From Streptomyces sp. NRRL F-4489 (GTDB lineage Bacteria > Actinomycetota > Actinomycetes > Streptomycetales > Streptomycetaceae): DNA of 7,277 nucleotides. Made by a program: the position numbers and the translations under genes. This document shows, one piece after another, positions 5,960 to 7,277 of this stretch (position 1 is its first letter; the number at the start of each line of letters is the position of its first letter). Location: NCBI RefSeq assembly GCF_001509485.1, contig NZ_LLZI01000084.1:1-7277 (forward strand), read 5' to 3'. The notes under the pieces are model-generated. The model had not been told where the DNA came from, made no database searches, and worked only from the letters and a program-made list of their open reading frames with translations.

Positions 5960-6037
5960 GCCGTGTGCCGCGGGGGCCGGCCGTTCTCTCCTTTACTCGG
6001 ATCGTCCGGCACGTTCCTGCCGGTGAAGGGACACACC

Positions 6038-7168
6038 ATGGCAACGGTCACCTACGACCAGGCGACCCGGATATACCCGGGTGCCGACAAGCCCGCCGTC
6101 GACAAGCTCGACATCACCATCGAGGACGGCGAGTTCCTCGTGCTCGTCGGGCCCTCCGGATGCGGGAAGTCCACCTCGCTGCGGATGCTCGCGGGGCTGG
6201 AGGACGTCAACGAGGGCGCCATCCGCATCGGCGACCGGGACGTCACCCACCTGCCGCCCAAGGACCGGGACATCGCCATGGTGTTCCAGAACTACGCGCT
6301 CTACCCGCACATGACGGTCGCCGACAACATGGGCTTCGCGCTCAAGATCGCGGGCGTGCCGAAGGCCGAGATCCGGCAGAAGGTGGAGGACGCGGCGAAG
6401 ATCCTCGACCTGACGGAGTACCTGGGCCGCAAGCCGAAGGCGCTGTCGGGCGGTCAGCGGCAGCGGGTCGCCATGGGGCGCGCGATCGTCCGCGAACCGC
6501 AGGTGTTCCTGATGGACGAGCCGCTGTCCAACCTCGACGCCAAGCTGCGGGTGCAGACCCGCACCCAGATCGCCGGGCTCCAGCGCCGCCTGGGGATCAC
6601 CACCGTCTACGTCACCCACGACCAGGTCGAGGCGATGACCATGGGCGACCGGGTCGCGGTCCTCAAGGACGGCCTCCTCCAGCAGGTCGACTCGCCGCGC
6701 AACATGTACGACCGGCCGGCCAACCTCTTCGTCGCGGGCTTCATCGGCTCGCCGGCCATGAACCTCGTCGAGGTGCCGATCACCGACGGCGGCGTGAAGT
6801 TCGGCAACAGCGTGGTGCCGGTGAGCCGGGAGGCGCTGGCCGCCGCCGAGGGCGACGCGACGGTGACGGTCGGCATCCGGCCCGAGCACTTCGACATCGC
6901 GGAGCGGAACGGCGGGGCCGCCTCGGCGCTGTCCAAGGAGTCCGCGGACGCCCCGGCCGGCCTGGCGGTCACCGTCAACGTCGTCGAGGAGCTGGGCGCC
7001 GACGGCTATGTGTACGGGACGGCCGAGGTCGGCGGCGCGGTCAAGGACCTCGTCGTACGGGTCAACGGCCGCCAGGTCCCGGCCAAGGGCACCCAGCTGC
7101 ACGTCGTACCGCAGCCGGGCGAGACGCATGTCTTCTCCACGTCGACGGGGAAGCGGCTCACGGACTGA
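6038..7168 (+). CDS. msiK: MsiK, multiple-sugar-import ABC transporter ATPase
   Basis: The frame encodes 376 residues, about the length expected for MsiK. The ATG at 6038 is chosen because AAGGG at 6026-6030 lies 7 bases upstream and the protein starts with the family's MATVTYDQATRIYPG. The nucleotide-binding domain (about 1-235) is complete: Walker A GPSGCGKST (38-46), Q-loop Q84 in VFQNYALYPHMTV, signature LSGGQRQRVAMGRAI (136-150), Walker B VFLMDEP (156-162) with catalytic E161, D-loop SNLD (164-167) and H-loop His194. The regulatory C-terminal TOBE-type domain spans about 236-376. MsiK sits on the cytoplasmic face of the membrane and hydrolyses ATP to drive several CUT1 sugar importers, such as those for cellobiose, chitobiose and maltose, whose own operons lack an ATPase gene. 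That fits its position here with no permease or binding-protein genes beside it. A promoter and a dre-like operator precede it, so amino-sugar control is likely. Confidence 0.95.
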   Translation: MATVTYDQATRIYPGADKPAVDKLDITIEDGEFLVLVGPSGCGKSTSLRMLAGLEDVNEGAIRIGDRDVTHLPPKDRDIAMVFQNYALYPHMTVADNMGFALKIAGVPKAEIRQKVEDAAKILDLTEYLGRKPKALSGGQRQRVAMGRAIVREPQVFLMDEPLSNLDAKLRVQTRTQIAGLQRRLGITTVYVTHDQVEAMTMGDRVAVLKDGLLQQVDSPRNMYDRPANLFVAGFIGSPAMNLVEVPITDGGVKFGNSVVPVSREALAAAEGDATVTVGIRPEHFDIAERNGGAASALSKESADAPAGLAVTVNVVEELGADGYVYGTAEVGGAVKDLVVRVNGRQVPAKGTQLHVVPQPGETHVFSTSTGKRLTD

Positions 7169-7170
7169 CG

Positions 7171-7202
7171 GAGGGGTGGGGCGGGGGGGGGGGCCCGGGG
7201 GG
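7171..7202 (+). other. G-run tract just after msiK
   Basis: Four or more G runs occur within 32 bases, including eleven consecutive G at 7183-7193 and six at 7197-7202. RNA or DNA of this composition can form a G-quadruplex. It begins 3 bases after the msiK stop. The exact run length is the kind of thing sequencing gets wrong, but it lies outside the coding frame. Confidence 0.5.
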
Positions 7203-7211
7203 CTGAGAGGC

Positions 7212-7232
7212 GGGGGCGCCCCAGGCGCCCCC
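7212..7232 (+). terminator. GC-only hairpin, probable msiK terminator
   Basis: A perfect 9-base-pair stem, GGGGGCGCC (7212-7220) and GGCGCCCCC (7224-7232), has a 3-base CCA loop and lies 44 bases after the msiK stop. It is followed by a C/T-rich stretch without a real T tract, a form common for Streptomyces terminators. The pyrimidine-rich sequence at 7228-7253 could also pair with the G-rich tract at 7171-7202 to make a larger, alternative fold. Confidence 0.6.
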
Positions 7233-7277
7233 TCCCCCTCCCCTCCCCCGCCCGTTCATCGGCGGGGTTGGGGGCGC

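Noticed and set aside
5838..6026. Small plus-strand frame upstream of msiK as a leader peptide
   Set aside because: It overlaps the predicted promoter and operator, so most of it would not be transcribed from the msiK start point, and it lacks a ribosome binding site.
5993..7129. 378-residue minus-strand frame opposite msiK
   Set aside because: It is antisense to a fully conserved ATPase and its His/Asp/Leu/Val-rich sequence is the complement of MsiK codons.

Overview
The window is very GC-rich, with third codon positions almost all G or C and several GTG starts. It carries the glycolytic-sugar ABC ATPase MsiK, which is typical of Streptomyces. I read it as a chromosomal segment of a Streptomyces or close relative. 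No insertion sequence, phage gene, CRISPR array or origin is visible.

Layout. Bases 1-240 (+) are the 3' end of a small membrane protein gene. It converges on a three-gene minus-strand operon that reads from about 4651 down to 278: a secreted DUF4331-family protein, a membrane-anchored TPR protein that starts inside the stop codon of the first gene (GTGA overlap), and a NicO/RcnA-type nickel/cobalt transporter 28 bases further on. A region of about 280 bases (4652-4933) separates this operon from a divergent gene for a small secreted protein of unknown function (4934-5575, +). A tRNA-Thr(UGU) gene on the minus strand (5733-5806) follows, with a strong intrinsic terminator at 5680-5713. Last is msiK (6038-7168, +), with a recognisable promoter, a DasR-type operator-like palindrome in its leader, and a GC-rich hairpin downstream.

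How the genes may work together. The minus-strand operon is the most interesting part. All three products appear to be exported or membrane-bound. The transporter combines a histidine-rich cytoplasmic loop (15 His in 29 residues), a perfect EF-hand-type loop in its extracytoplasmic domain, and a mature N-terminus predicted to begin with His. Together with the DUF4331 and TPR partners this suggests an envelope-associated metal-handling module whose actual substrate and mechanism are unknown to me. msiK is unrelated to it: MsiK is the shared ATPase energising several oligosaccharide importers, and its dre-like site fits control by amino-sugar availability.

Limits. All family assignments come from reading motifs and recalled family patterns, without database searches. 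Promoters and operators are pattern matches only.
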